A model generated the notes under the pieces. It was not told the origin of the DNA. It searched no databases and worked only from the letters and a program-made list of their open reading frames with translations. DNA of 64,000 nt from SHNJ01 sp964458615 (lineage in GTDB: Bacteria > Pseudomonadota > Alphaproteobacteria > SHNJ01): positions 1 through 64,000 of the forward strand of contig CAYWJR010000003.1 in the NCBI GenBank assembly GCA_964458615.1, given 5' to 3'. Shown here one piece after another: positions 24,257 through 32,242 of this stretch. How positions within the stretch are numbered: the first letter of the stretch is position 1; each line of letters begins with the position of its first letter. The translations under genes were made by a program, and so were the position numbers.

Positions 24257-25192
24257 TTAATCGAACAGGCTGGAAACGGATTTTTCTTCGGCGATCCGGC
24301 AAATCGCTTCGCCCAGCAATGGAGCGATATCTATTTGGCGGATATTGTGCGCGACGCGCACCGCCTCGGTCGCTTGGATCGAATTTGTGGTAATCATCCC
24401 GCTGATCGGCGACGATGTGATGCGCGCAACCGCGCCGCCCGAAAACACGCCATGGGTGACATAGGCCTTGACCGATTTTGCGCCTGCCTCCATCAATGCG
24501 ACGGCGGCGTTGCACAATGTTCCGGCCGAATCGACAATATCGTCCACCAAAACGCAATCGCGGCCACGGACATCGCCGATGATATTCATAACTTCGGATA
24601 CGCCGGCGCGTTCGCGGCGTTTATCGATAATCGCCAAATCCGCATCGACCTTGCGGGCAAAGGCGCGGGTGCGGCCCACGCCGCCGACATCCGGCGATAC
24701 AAATAATAAATTCCCCGCGTCGGGGAATTGGTCTTTGATGTCTTTGACAAAAACTGGGAATGCAATCAGATTGTCGGTTGGAATGTCAAAGAAACCTTGG
24801 ATTTGCGAGGCATGCAGGTCCAGGGTCAATACCCGGTCCGCGCCTGCGGTTGTGATCAAATTCGCCATCAATTTGGCGGAAATCGGCGTGCGCGGGGACG
24901 ATTTGCGATCCTGGCGGGCATATCCATAATACGGCACCACGGCGGTAATGCGCTTGGCCGAACTCCGGCGCAAGGCATCGATCATGACCAACAATTCCAT
25001 AACGTGATCGTTGGCGGGATAAGATGTCGATTGAATAACGAAAACGTCTTCGCCGCGAACATTTTCGTGGATTTCGACGAATACTTCCATGTCGGCGAAT
25101 CTTTTGACGCTGGCATTGGTCGCGCCGATATTCAGGTATGCGCCGATACTTTCCGCAAGTGGACGGTTGCTGTTTCCTGCTACTATTTTCAT
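24257..25192 (-). CDS. prs: Ribose-phosphate pyrophosphokinase
   Basis: Prs makes PRPP from ribose 5-phosphate and ATP, feeding purine, pyrimidine, histidine and tryptophan synthesis. Visible motifs are RFADMEVFVEIHENVRGEDVF, the flexible loop VVPYYGYARQDRKSSPRTPI and the PRPP-binding DCVLVDDIVDSAGTLCNAA. The length of 311 residues is normal. The start MKIVAGNSN is the family's usual one, although in-frame ATGs lie a few codons upstream. It follows pgeF in the run rfaD-lgt-midA-pgeF-prs. Confidence 0.96.
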   Translation of the reverse strand: MKIVAGNSNRPLAESIGAYLNIGATNASVKRFADMEVFVEIHENVRGEDVFVIQSTSYPANDHVMELLVMIDALRRSSAKRITAVVPYYGYARQDRKSSPRTPISAKLMANLITTAGADRVLTLDLHASQIQGFFDIPTDNLIAFPVFVKDIKDQFPDAGNLLFVSPDVGGVGRTRAFARKVDADLAIIDKRRERAGVSEVMNIIGDVRGRDCVLVDDIVDSAGTLCNAAVALMEAGAKSVKAYVTHGVFSGGAVARITSSPISGMITTNSIQATEAVRVAHNIRQIDIAPLLGEAICRIAEEKSVSSLFD

Positions 25193-25305
25193 GCAACTAT
25201 TTTCATGGCGATTTTCATGTAGCGGTACCCTACCGGTAATGGTTTGCCGTAATTTCGCCGGAATCTATCAGGGCTGCCAAAATCTGTAAAGTGAAATGTT
25301 AAAAA

Positions 25306-26088
25306 TCAAGGTTTTAACGATATCGCCGATACTTGTCTGGCATAGTCGGGTTCGGCGTTTAACGTGGCGCGCCGGTGGCTGAAAAAAACGCCGCTGTTGG
25401 CGCAGGTATCGCCCGGCACGTGCCCGACATATCCCAATTTCGACCGCAGCAATCGGCCAATCACATATCCAGCCAAATCGAATTGGTAATGGCCCGGTTT
25501 CGGATCCTTGCCGAAATAAACCGAATTGCCATGATCCAGATTGATGAAATTTTGATAATATTCCGAACCTACTTGATAGGATGTTTGCCCGATACACGGC
25601 CCGACCGAAGCCATAATGTCGCTGCGGCGCGATCCCAATTTTTCCATCGCCAAGATAGTGGATTCTAAAATTCCGTTCACCGCGCCGCGCCACCCTGCGT
25701 GCGCCGCGCCGATAATTTTTGCGTTGGGATCGTAAAATAAAACCGGGGCGCAATCGGCGGTCAATACACCGATCGGAAAATTTCTGACATTGGTTACGAT
25801 CGCGTCCATTTTCGCCTGATCCCACGCAGGCACAGCGGCCTTATCGGTGATGGTCAGGCATTGGTTGCTGTGAATTTGATATAATGTGGTCAGTTCCGTG
25901 CCATGCAACGCCGATGCGACGCGTTTGCGGTTTTCGGCGACCGCATCGCCGTTATCTTTGGTGCCAAGCCCGCAATTCAACGACGCATAAATTCCCTGGC
26001 TGATTCCGCCATTGCGCGTGAAAAAACCATGCGCCACCGATGCGGTGTGCGCAGCAAATTCGGAGTCGGTTAGAAATTCGGCAGTCAT
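25306..26088 (-). CDS. pgeF: PgeF-type laccase-domain purine/peptidoglycan-editing factor (YfiH family)
   Basis: The family acts as a purine nucleoside phosphorylase/deaminase-like enzyme and as a peptidoglycan editing factor that removes wrongly incorporated serine. Zinc ligands and signatures are present: YQIHSNQC, LTADCAPVLFYD, IGAAHAGWRGAVNGIL and VGPCIGQTSYQV. Length 260 is typical. It lies between the MidA-like methyltransferase and prs, an order conserved in alphaproteobacteria. Confidence 0.92.
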   Translation of the reverse strand: MTAEFLTDSEFAAHTASVAHGFFTRNGGISQGIYASLNCGLGTKDNGDAVAENRKRVASALHGTELTTLYQIHSNQCLTITDKAAVPAWDQAKMDAIVTNVRNFPIGVLTADCAPVLFYDPNAKIIGAAHAGWRGAVNGILESTILAMEKLGSRRSDIMASVGPCIGQTSYQVGSEYYQNFINLDHGNSVYFGKDPKPGHYQFDLAGYVIGRLLRSKLGYVGHVPGDTCANSGVFFSHRRATLNAEPDYARQVSAISLKP

Positions 26089-26104
26089 AATAAAAATCTA
26101 TGGT

Positions 26105-27157
26105 TTAACGGCTGACAATCAATACCTTGAACAGCCTGCCCATTTGATCCGGCAAAGTCAATCTGTCCGCGCCCTGGCGCAATGTTTGTTGTTGTTCCGG
26201 CGTTGCCGATTTCATCAATTGCGACAACCGCAATTCGATGCCATAGGATTTCAAAAACGCGCCTTGCGTTCCTAAAAACCGTGTGCGCAATCCGCATTCC
26301 CCGGCAATCAACGAAAGGGCGTTAAAATCGACATGGGTGGTCATATCGGCCAGTCCGGGATGATCCCGCGCATCGACTTTTTGGTGTTTTAACAATGCCT
26401 GAATCGTATCGCCGTAGCCCGGTTCGGTGTGGCCATAATCGATTATGATCGCCATGCCGCCATGGCGTTGCAAATGCGCGGCCATATTGCGGAATATGGC
26501 GTGGCTTGCGGCGCTGTATTCGAAAACATCGCCGCGCCGCGCGGCCGTTTTGGGCATAAATTTTTGTATCGCGGCAATACCCGCATCGCCATGACAATCC
26601 CAAACCAATTTGTCCGCGGGATCCAATTTTAAACCCCTTGTCATCCACCGGTCGCCCAAAATTATTTGATCGGTTGGTAACGTGTCGAAAAATTCGTTGG
26701 CGATGAACAATAACGGCTGATCGGGCAATTGCGATAAATCGTCGATCCAATTCGTGTTGCAGGATGCCAATTTTTTTGCCTGTTGTTGCCGCAAATTCGG
26801 GTTGGCTTCCAGTAGGAAAATATCGTCTGGTACGGTTTTGGCGGCTTGGGCGATTGCGCGCACCGCGTCTTGCATCAATGTGCCGCGTCCGGGGCCGAAT
26901 TCGCACAAGCGCAAATTGTGGCCTTGCCATTCTTTTTGCCAGGCCTCGATGCCCCACAGGCCGATAATTTCGCCGAACAATTGCGATATTTCGGGCGCGG
27001 TGATGAAATCGCCGTGCGTGCCCAACGGGTCGCGGTCGGCGCGGTAATATCCATGTTCGCCGATCAGGCATTCATGAATGAATCGCGCTGTGGTGATAAA
27101 TCCGTTTTGGCGGATATATTCAACGATTAAATCAAGACAGGGATTTTTTGCGGGCAT
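26105..27157 (-). CDS. SAM-dependent methyltransferase of the MidA/NDUFAF7 family
   Basis: The eukaryotic relative NDUFAF7 methylates an arginine in a complex I subunit; the bacterial role is less clear. The family hallmarks are HGDFITAPEISQLFGEIIGLW, the SAM-binding CEFGPGRGTLMQD, ANEFFDTLPTDQ and IIDYGHTEPGYGDT. The ATG at MPAKNPCLDL is chosen; it overlaps the end of lgt by 26 bases, consistent with translational coupling, and gives 350 residues. Confidence 0.9.
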   Translation of the reverse strand: MPAKNPCLDLIVEYIRQNGFITTARFIHECLIGEHGYYRADRDPLGTHGDFITAPEISQLFGEIIGLWGIEAWQKEWQGHNLRLCEFGPGRGTLMQDAVRAIAQAAKTVPDDIFLLEANPNLRQQQAKKLASCNTNWIDDLSQLPDQPLLFIANEFFDTLPTDQIILGDRWMTRGLKLDPADKLVWDCHGDAGIAAIQKFMPKTAARRGDVFEYSAASHAIFRNMAAHLQRHGGMAIIIDYGHTEPGYGDTIQALLKHQKVDARDHPGLADMTTHVDFNALSLIAGECGLRTRFLGTQGAFLKSYGIELRLSQLMKSATPEQQQTLRQGADRLTLPDQMGRLFKVLIVSR

Positions 27158-27926
27158 AGGCCACCAGCGCGATTCCAAATGCCATCATCGGCACACACAA
27201 CCATTGCCCCATCGTCAATCCCAGTTGCAATAACCCCAAGAAACTGTCCGGTTCACGGAATATTTCGACGAACATGCGCGATGCGGCATAAAATATTAAA
27301 AACAAACCGGATGCCAATCCCGGCGATTGCAACATCGATGTGCGGCGTTGCAGGATAAAAAACGCAATCAGCATGGCGACGCCTTCCAATCCGGCTTCGT
27401 ACAGCTGGCTGGGATGGCGGGGCAGATCGCCGCCGTTTGGAAAAACCATGCCCCACGGCGCATCGGTTGGCCGGCCGTATAATTCGCCGTTGATAAAATT
27501 GGCGACTCTTCCTAAAAACAATCCAATTGGCGTTACGCACGCGCCGACATCCAAAATATTCCATTTGTTCAATCCGCGTTTTTTCGCGAATAAAACCGCG
27601 GCGATCAGAACGCCTAAAAATCCGCCGTGGAACGACATGCCGCCTTGCCACAACATAAAAATTTGCGCGGGATGTTCCAAATAAAACACCGGTTTGTAAA
27701 AAATCACATATCCCAACCGTCCGCCCAAAACCACGCCCATGGTCGCCCAGAAAATAACGTCGTCCCATATTTCGCGCGTTAAATGCGGCAGGTGTTTTTG
27801 CGATAAATAAACGGCATAACGCCAACCCAAAAATATTCCAAAGAAATAGGCCAGCGCGTACCAATGCACCGCCAACGGGCCGATTTGAACGGCGATTGGG
27901 TCAATCGATGGAAATTGCAAGGACAT
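27132..27926 (-). CDS. lgt: Prolipoprotein diacylglyceryl transferase
   Basis: Lgt transfers diacylglycerol from phosphatidylglycerol to the lipobox cysteine of prolipoproteins in the inner membrane. The protein has about seven transmembrane helices, the H-G-G-x-G-x motif (MSFHGGFLGVL) and the signature GRVANFINGELYGRPTD. Length 264 is usual. Its ATG shares a base with the rfaD stop (TAATG), and its own end overlaps the next gene. Confidence 0.96.
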   Translation of the reverse strand: MSLQFPSIDPIAVQIGPLAVHWYALAYFFGIFLGWRYAVYLSQKHLPHLTREIWDDVIFWATMGVVLGGRLGYVIFYKPVFYLEHPAQIFMLWQGGMSFHGGFLGVLIAAVLFAKKRGLNKWNILDVGACVTPIGLFLGRVANFINGELYGRPTDAPWGMVFPNGGDLPRHPSQLYEAGLEGVAMLIAFFILQRRTSMLQSPGLASGLFLIFYAASRMFVEIFREPDSFLGLLQLGLTMGQWLCVPMMAFGIALVAYARKKSLS

Positions 27927-28912
27927 TAATTGTACGGATCGACTTTGGTCAAATAATCTTGGACATAGGCGCGGACGCCGTCTTCGAGCGACGTGAATTC
28001 CTTGGAATATCCGGCTGCGCGCAGCCGATCCATTTTCGCTTCGGTGAAATATTGGTATTTTTCACGGATGTTTTCGGGCGTATCGACAAATTTAATGTCT
28101 GGTTTTTTGTCAAGCGCCGCATAAACCGCATGCGCCAGATCCAAGAAACTGCGTGCCTTGCCGGTGCCCAAATTGAATACGCCGTTTACCTTGTGATTGT
28201 CATAAAGCCATAACATCACATCCACGCAATCTTGCACCCAAACGAAATCGCGCAATTGCCCGCCATCTGGGTATTTGGGGTTGTGCGAGCGGAATAACGT
28301 TGCCGATTCGCCGCGCGCGATCTTGTCGTGAATTTGCGATACAACGCTGCGTTGGCCGCCTTTGTGGTATTCGTTGGGGCCATAAACGTTGAAAAATTTC
28401 AATCCAACCCACTGCGGTGGGCGCACGCGGCCTGTTCTGACGACGCGCGCGACCCAACGGTCGAATGCGTGCTTGCTCCACCCATAGGCGTTCAATGGGC
28501 GGTATGTTTCAAGAACATCAGATGAAAAATCATCGTCGAACCCGGATGCGCCATCGCCATAAGTTGCCGCCGAAGACGCGTATACGAACCGCGTGCCGTG
28601 ACGGCAGCACCAGCGCCATAAATTAACCGGCAGTTGAAAATTACTTTGCACGATTAGGTCGGCATTGGTTTCCGTTGTCGCCGAAACACCGCCCAAATGA
28701 TAAATCATGCTGATTTCACTGGCGTGGTCATTCAAAAACTCGAACAAATCGTTCGACATGATGAATTCGGCCATTTCGCGTTTGGCGACATTGCGCCATT
28801 TTTCGTCATGACCAAGCGTGTCGCAAATAATGATGTCGTTGTGTCCGCGCTTTTCAAGGCCGGCAACCAAATTCGATCCGATAAAACCCGCCCCGCCAGT
28901 GACAATAATCAT
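27926..28912 (-). CDS. rfaD: ADP-L-glycero-D-manno-heptose 6-epimerase
   Basis: RfaD makes the last step in the ADP-heptose precursor of the lipopolysaccharide inner core. The Rossmann nucleotide-binding motif GGAGFIGSNLVAGLEKRG opens the protein. The extended-SDR catalytic parts are YASSAATYGDG and, further on, YGWSKHAFD (the Tyr-x-x-x-Lys pair). The GPNEYHKGGQRSV segment is typical of the family. At 328 residues it is full length. Together with the pagL-type gene it indicates a heptose-containing, lipid A-modifying outer membrane. Confidence 0.95.
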   Translation of the reverse strand: MIIVTGGAGFIGSNLVAGLEKRGHNDIIICDTLGHDEKWRNVAKREMAEFIMSNDLFEFLNDHASEISMIYHLGGVSATTETNADLIVQSNFQLPVNLWRWCCRHGTRFVYASSAATYGDGASGFDDDFSSDVLETYRPLNAYGWSKHAFDRWVARVVRTGRVRPPQWVGLKFFNVYGPNEYHKGGQRSVVSQIHDKIARGESATLFRSHNPKYPDGGQLRDFVWVQDCVDVMLWLYDNHKVNGVFNLGTGKARSFLDLAHAVYAALDKKPDIKFVDTPENIREKYQYFTEAKMDRLRAAGYSKEFTSLEDGVRAYVQDYLTKVDPYN

Positions 28913-29028
28913 TTTGGAATCCCGCTTAAATCAAGGTTGCATTTATAATATGTATGTGTAAACCGAACGGTTATAGATGTAAATAGGGGCGGCGTGCGCC
29001 GCCATCAATCCTGCAAATAGGTGTGGAT

Positions 29029-29334
29029 ATGAGCGAATGGAAGTTGTTATTGGACGATTTGGCCAAAATGGCGGTGTCTACATTCGGTTTGGCCGATGGT
29101 GTGCGCCGGGATGGCGCGGATAAAATCCGGCTGCGGTTTGAAAAACTGGCCAAGAAAATGGATTTGGTCAGCCGCCAGGAATTCGAAGTGGTCAAGGCCA
29201 TGGCCGCGCGCGCACGCGCCGAGCATGAACATTTAAAAGCGCGTTTGGATAAATTGGAAAAATCGGGCAAGCTGTCTAAAACATCGGCGGGAAAAAAAAC
29301 CGGATCGGCCAAGCGCGCGAAAAAATCCAAATAA
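29029..29334 (+). CDS. ubiK: Ubiquinone biosynthesis accessory factor UbiK (BMFP domain)
   Basis: UbiK-family proteins are short coiled-coil factors that help the late hydroxylation steps of ubiquinone synthesis. Residues ~1-80 carry the BMFP pattern: an N-terminal amphipathic helix, then LVSRQEFEVVKAMAARARAE followed by a leucine-zipper-like LKARLDKLEKS. A Lys/Ser-rich tail ends the protein. The ATG of MSEWKLLL is chosen over a GTG two codons upstream. It heads a plus-strand run with the YbjN-like gene and proC. Confidence 0.85.
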   Translation: MSEWKLLLDDLAKMAVSTFGLADGVRRDGADKIRLRFEKLAKKMDLVSRQEFEVVKAMAARARAEHEHLKARLDKLEKSGKLSKTSAGKKTGSAKRAKKSK

Positions 29335-29583
29335 TTTTTTGGGATTTAAATCGGGTTCAGGAATCTGTTATCCCCAAGCGCTGTATTTTAGAAGCATCAT
29401 TTTTATAAAAATATATTGCGCGGCGCTTTGACTATTGTCACTATGGATTATGGATGGCAATCTAAAGGTCAGGTAACAAACCTACCCATAACAACTGGTT
29501 GGGGCTTGTACGAGAGACAGGGTGTGATGCCCACCGCCAGCGGGAATAATTTGCCAATCCTTAACCGACAGGAGTTGCAAAAT
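29335..29583 (+). other. Non-coding gap with a possible leader RNA before the YbjN-like gene
   Basis: About 250 bases separate ubiK from the likely YbjN start. The right-hand 120 bases read as mixed G+C sequence with no credible frame, preceded by TTGACT. This could be a long leader or a small RNA. I can assign no known RNA family. Confidence 0.3.
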
Positions 29584-30084
29584 ATGGCCGCTTTGTCCGA
29601 AGATTTTCAAATCACCGAAAACCCGATCGATTTAGTCGAAGAATTCGTCGCCGCGAATTCCTGGCAATTCAACCGTTTTGACCCGGATGAAATGATGGCC
29701 GACGTCAAAGGCAAATGGTGCCAGTACAAATTGCATTTTTTATGGCGCGAAGATCTGAACGCGCTGTATTTTTCCGCCGCGCTTGACGATGCGATTCCGG
29801 AAAACCGCCGGGCGGCCGTTTATGAATTGCTGGCCCATATGAATGAAAAAATGTGGATGGGGCATTTTGAAATTTGCCACGAAGAAATGGCCATCGCTTT
29901 TCGTCAAACATGTCTGATGCGCGGGCAATTCGCCGCCAGTTTCGAACAAATCGAGGATTTGGTCGACATTGCGCTTGCGGAATGCGACCGGTTTTTCCCT
30001 GCGATCCAGCATGTGATCCAAGGCGGCAAGCATGCCGAAGAAGCATTGTTGATGTCGTTGGTTGATGTTGCGGGAATGGCGTAA
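29584..30084 (+). CDS. YbjN-domain protein
   Basis: The start MAALSEDFQ (166 residues) is chosen because AGGAG lies nine bases before it; a more upstream start would add ~56 residues that do not look like protein-coding sequence. The fold matches the YbjN family: NPIDLVEEFVAANSWQFNRF, a WCQYKLHFLWREDLNALYF strand pair, then LLAHMNEKMWMGHFEICHEE. YbjN proteins are small cytosolic proteins related to type III secretion chaperones; the role is not established. In alphaproteobacteria this gene regularly precedes proC, as here. Confidence 0.82.
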   Translation: MAALSEDFQITENPIDLVEEFVAANSWQFNRFDPDEMMADVKGKWCQYKLHFLWREDLNALYFSAALDDAIPENRRAAVYELLAHMNEKMWMGHFEICHEEMAIAFRQTCLMRGQFAASFEQIEDLVDIALAECDRFFPAIQHVIQGGKHAEEALLMSLVDVAGMA

Positions 30085-30101
30085 CCGTTCTATCATAGGC
30101 C

Positions 30102-30935
30102 ATGGCAAATAATATCGTACTTTTGGGCTGTGGCCGCATGGGTCGCGCGATGTTGCGCGGATGGATGTCAAATGCGGCGTTGGCAAGCCACCGTTTTTTC
30201 GTCGTCGATCCAAAATCCACGCAATTGCGCGACGATCCCGAATTTTCCGGTTTGTCCGGCAGTGCTCCAAAATTCGTGTCAGACGCATTCGGATTGCCGG
30301 ATCAGATCGATATTATTGTCGTTGCGCTGAAACCCCAAAAAATTCCAGGCATTTTGCCGTTGTACCAATCTAAAATCGGTGCAGGCACATTGATATTGTC
30401 GATTGCGGCGGGCACAAGAATTGACACGTTGCAACGCGCCGCAGGACGGGGCGATTGCATGATTGTGCGCGCGATGCCCAATCTTCCGGCATCGATTGGG
30501 CGGGGCATTACCGTTTGTTTCGCCAAGCCGGATATAACCAAAACCCAAAAACAATCGGTGCAAACGTTGTTGGAATCGTTGGGGCAGGCGGTGTGGATCG
30601 ATCAAGAATCGTATATGGATGCGGTAACGGCGGTATCGGGCAGCGGGCCCGCGTATGTTTTCCGTTTGTGCGAGGCGATGGCGGATGCTGGAATTAAATC
30701 CGGCCTGCCGGCCGATCTTGCCATGCAATTGGCGCGGCAAACAATTATTGGCAGCGGATTTATTATGGATGCAACCGAACAATCCGCGTCCGAATTGCGC
30801 CAAAATGTTACAAGCCCGGGCGGCACCACCCAGGCCGCGCTGGATGTCATGAACGGTGGCGGCGCATTCGATGCGATTGTAACCAAGGCGGTTGCGGCGG
30901 CGGTAAAGCGCGGCAAGGAATTGGCGGAATCGTAA
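30102..30935 (+). CDS. proC: Pyrroline-5-carboxylate reductase
   Basis: ProC reduces 1-pyrroline-5-carboxylate to proline with NAD(P)H. The dinucleotide-binding motif is LLGCGRMGRAMLRGW. IVRAMPNLPASIGRGITV, ITAVSGSGPAYVF-like AVTAVSGSGPAYVFRLCEAM and the C-terminal NVTSPGGTTQAALDVM are the family signatures. Length of 277 residues is typical. It is 17 bases after the YbjN-like gene and 3 bases before the next. Confidence 0.96.
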   Translation: MANNIVLLGCGRMGRAMLRGWMSNAALASHRFFVVDPKSTQLRDDPEFSGLSGSAPKFVSDAFGLPDQIDIIVVALKPQKIPGILPLYQSKIGAGTLILSIAAGTRIDTLQRAAGRGDCMIVRAMPNLPASIGRGITVCFAKPDITKTQKQSVQTLLESLGQAVWIDQESYMDAVTAVSGSGPAYVFRLCEAMADAGIKSGLPADLAMQLARQTIIGSGFIMDATEQSASELRQNVTSPGGTTQAALDVMNGGGAFDAIVTKAVAAAVKRGKELAES

Positions 30936-30938
30936 TTT

Positions 30939-31529
30939 ATGGCCAAGGTTAAAAAAACAATTCCCAAAAAATCGGGCAAGTTAAAAAAAGCGGCGCGACC
31001 CGGCCATGCGAAAATGCCGAAACGCGCGGTGAAATCAGGCGGCAAAAAAGAGGCGGAAATTTTACGCATTATCGCAAAAATTCAAACGCCGGATGCGTGG
31101 AAAAAATACCCAGACAAGCATAAATTGCTGCATGATTTTTTTTCCTATATTGGCTCTGTTGCGGCGGAAACGCGGCAAGATAAAAAGCCGGTTTTTGTGT
31201 CCCGCGACCAAATGTTCGATTTTGTCTTTTCGCATATAGATGCAATGGCAACGCATAAAAAATTTATAAGCGCGGTATTGGCGGATCCGGCGTATGTGCC
31301 GCAATTTTCGGTTGCAATTTTCCGTATTATGCCTGTTTGGACGGGTGAATGGAAAATAAAAAATGCGCCGGTTCCTGGGTTTGTCATATCCACCGTATCC
31401 AGTATTATATATGGTTATGCATTGTGGCGTTGGCGATCGGATCCATCGGCCGATGGTGCGCAGACAATGGCAGGACTGGATCGGTTGTTGCAGCAAATTG
31501 AAATCGTGCTGGCGCGCGCGGTGCGGTAA
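30939..31529 (+). CDS. Unknown protein, C-terminal half weakly like TetR/COQ9
   Basis: The first 40 residues are almost all Lys, Pro, Ala and Arg. The remaining ~150 residues are helical, with KYPDKHKLLHDFFSYIGSVA and a closing part (YGYALWRWRSDPS then MAGLDRLLQQIEIVL) that recalls the C-terminal helix pair of TetR- and COQ9-family proteins. No DNA-binding helix-turn-helix is visible in the N-terminal half. The gene follows proC by three bases and is probably in the same operon. The COQ9 idea is attractive given ubiK upstream but rests on weak similarity. Confidence 0.5.
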   Translation: MAKVKKTIPKKSGKLKKAARPGHAKMPKRAVKSGGKKEAEILRIIAKIQTPDAWKKYPDKHKLLHDFFSYIGSVAAETRQDKKPVFVSRDQMFDFVFSHIDAMATHKKFISAVLADPAYVPQFSVAIFRIMPVWTGEWKIKNAPVPGFVISTVSSIIYGYALWRWRSDPSADGAQTMAGLDRLLQQIEIVLARAVR

Positions 31530-31586
31530 AATCCGCCATTTCAAGTATATTAAAAATTCGCATAATAATGCTGTGGATATAATATT

Positions 31587-31614
31587 TTGCTATTTATGCG
31601 GGATGTGGTATAGT
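31587..31614 (+). promoter_or_regulatory. Predicted promoter of the phasin gene
   Basis: TTGCTA and TATAGT are 16 bases apart, leaving a leader of about 140 bases. Confidence 0.4.
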
Positions 31615-31759
31615 TGCGCTTGCAACCATGGGTAATGCAATTTATCTGTGTGTTGTTCACGATAATATTAAAAATAACAATCCAAAAAAATATTTCAAAC
31701 AAACTTATCAAGGCCAGCGCGTTGTTGGCATAACAATCGGTTCTGTAAGGCGGACGCAA

Positions 31760-32221
31760 ATGACCAAAGCCAGAGGATCTTTTGACCATAATTGGATCGC
31801 TTCTTTGTTCCAATTTTCTCCAAACTTTAACTATTCAGGTGTTGATATGAATAAATTGTTGAATTTGTACAAACGTAATTTTGAAATCATGTCGCAAGTA
31901 AGCCAAGTTGGCGTCGATTGCGTGCAGGCCGTCGCCCGTTGCCAAACCGAGGCGTTGCAGCAAAGTTTGAATGCCGTTGTAGGCACATTGGATTGCGTAA
32001 CATCCCAAGGCGCCAGCAGCCAGCAAAAAGTCCGCAAAAGCAGCGAAATTTTGCAAGACGCATGGCAAAATTCCAGCGCGAACGTAAAGGAATTGACCGA
32101 AATTTTAACCCGCAGCAACCGCGAAGTTTTCGAAATGTTGAGCGGCGGCATGCGCGAATCGGTTTCCGAATTGCAGGACATTATCCCAACCGAAACACGC
32201 CGCAAAACCGGCAGCAAATAA
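31760..32221 (+). CDS. Phasin-family protein (PHB granule surface)
   Basis: Phasins coat polyhydroxybutyrate granules. With the start at MTKARGSFDHNW (153 residues, AAGG ribosome binding site) the protein shows the family pattern: FQFSPNFNYSGVDMNKLLNL, then KRNFEIMSQVSQVGVDCVQA with the VARCQTEALQQ stretch, then a long helix. More upstream starts are possible but read into probable leader. A 3-hydroxybutyrate dehydrogenase gene lies 14 kb away; no PHB synthase is in the window. Confidence 0.83.
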   Translation: MTKARGSFDHNWIASLFQFSPNFNYSGVDMNKLLNLYKRNFEIMSQVSQVGVDCVQAVARCQTEALQQSLNAVVGTLDCVTSQGASSQQKVRKSSEILQDAWQNSSANVKELTEILTRSNREVFEMLSGGMRESVSELQDIIPTETRRKTGSK

Positions 32222-32242
32222 ACGCCGTTTCGACCGGATATT

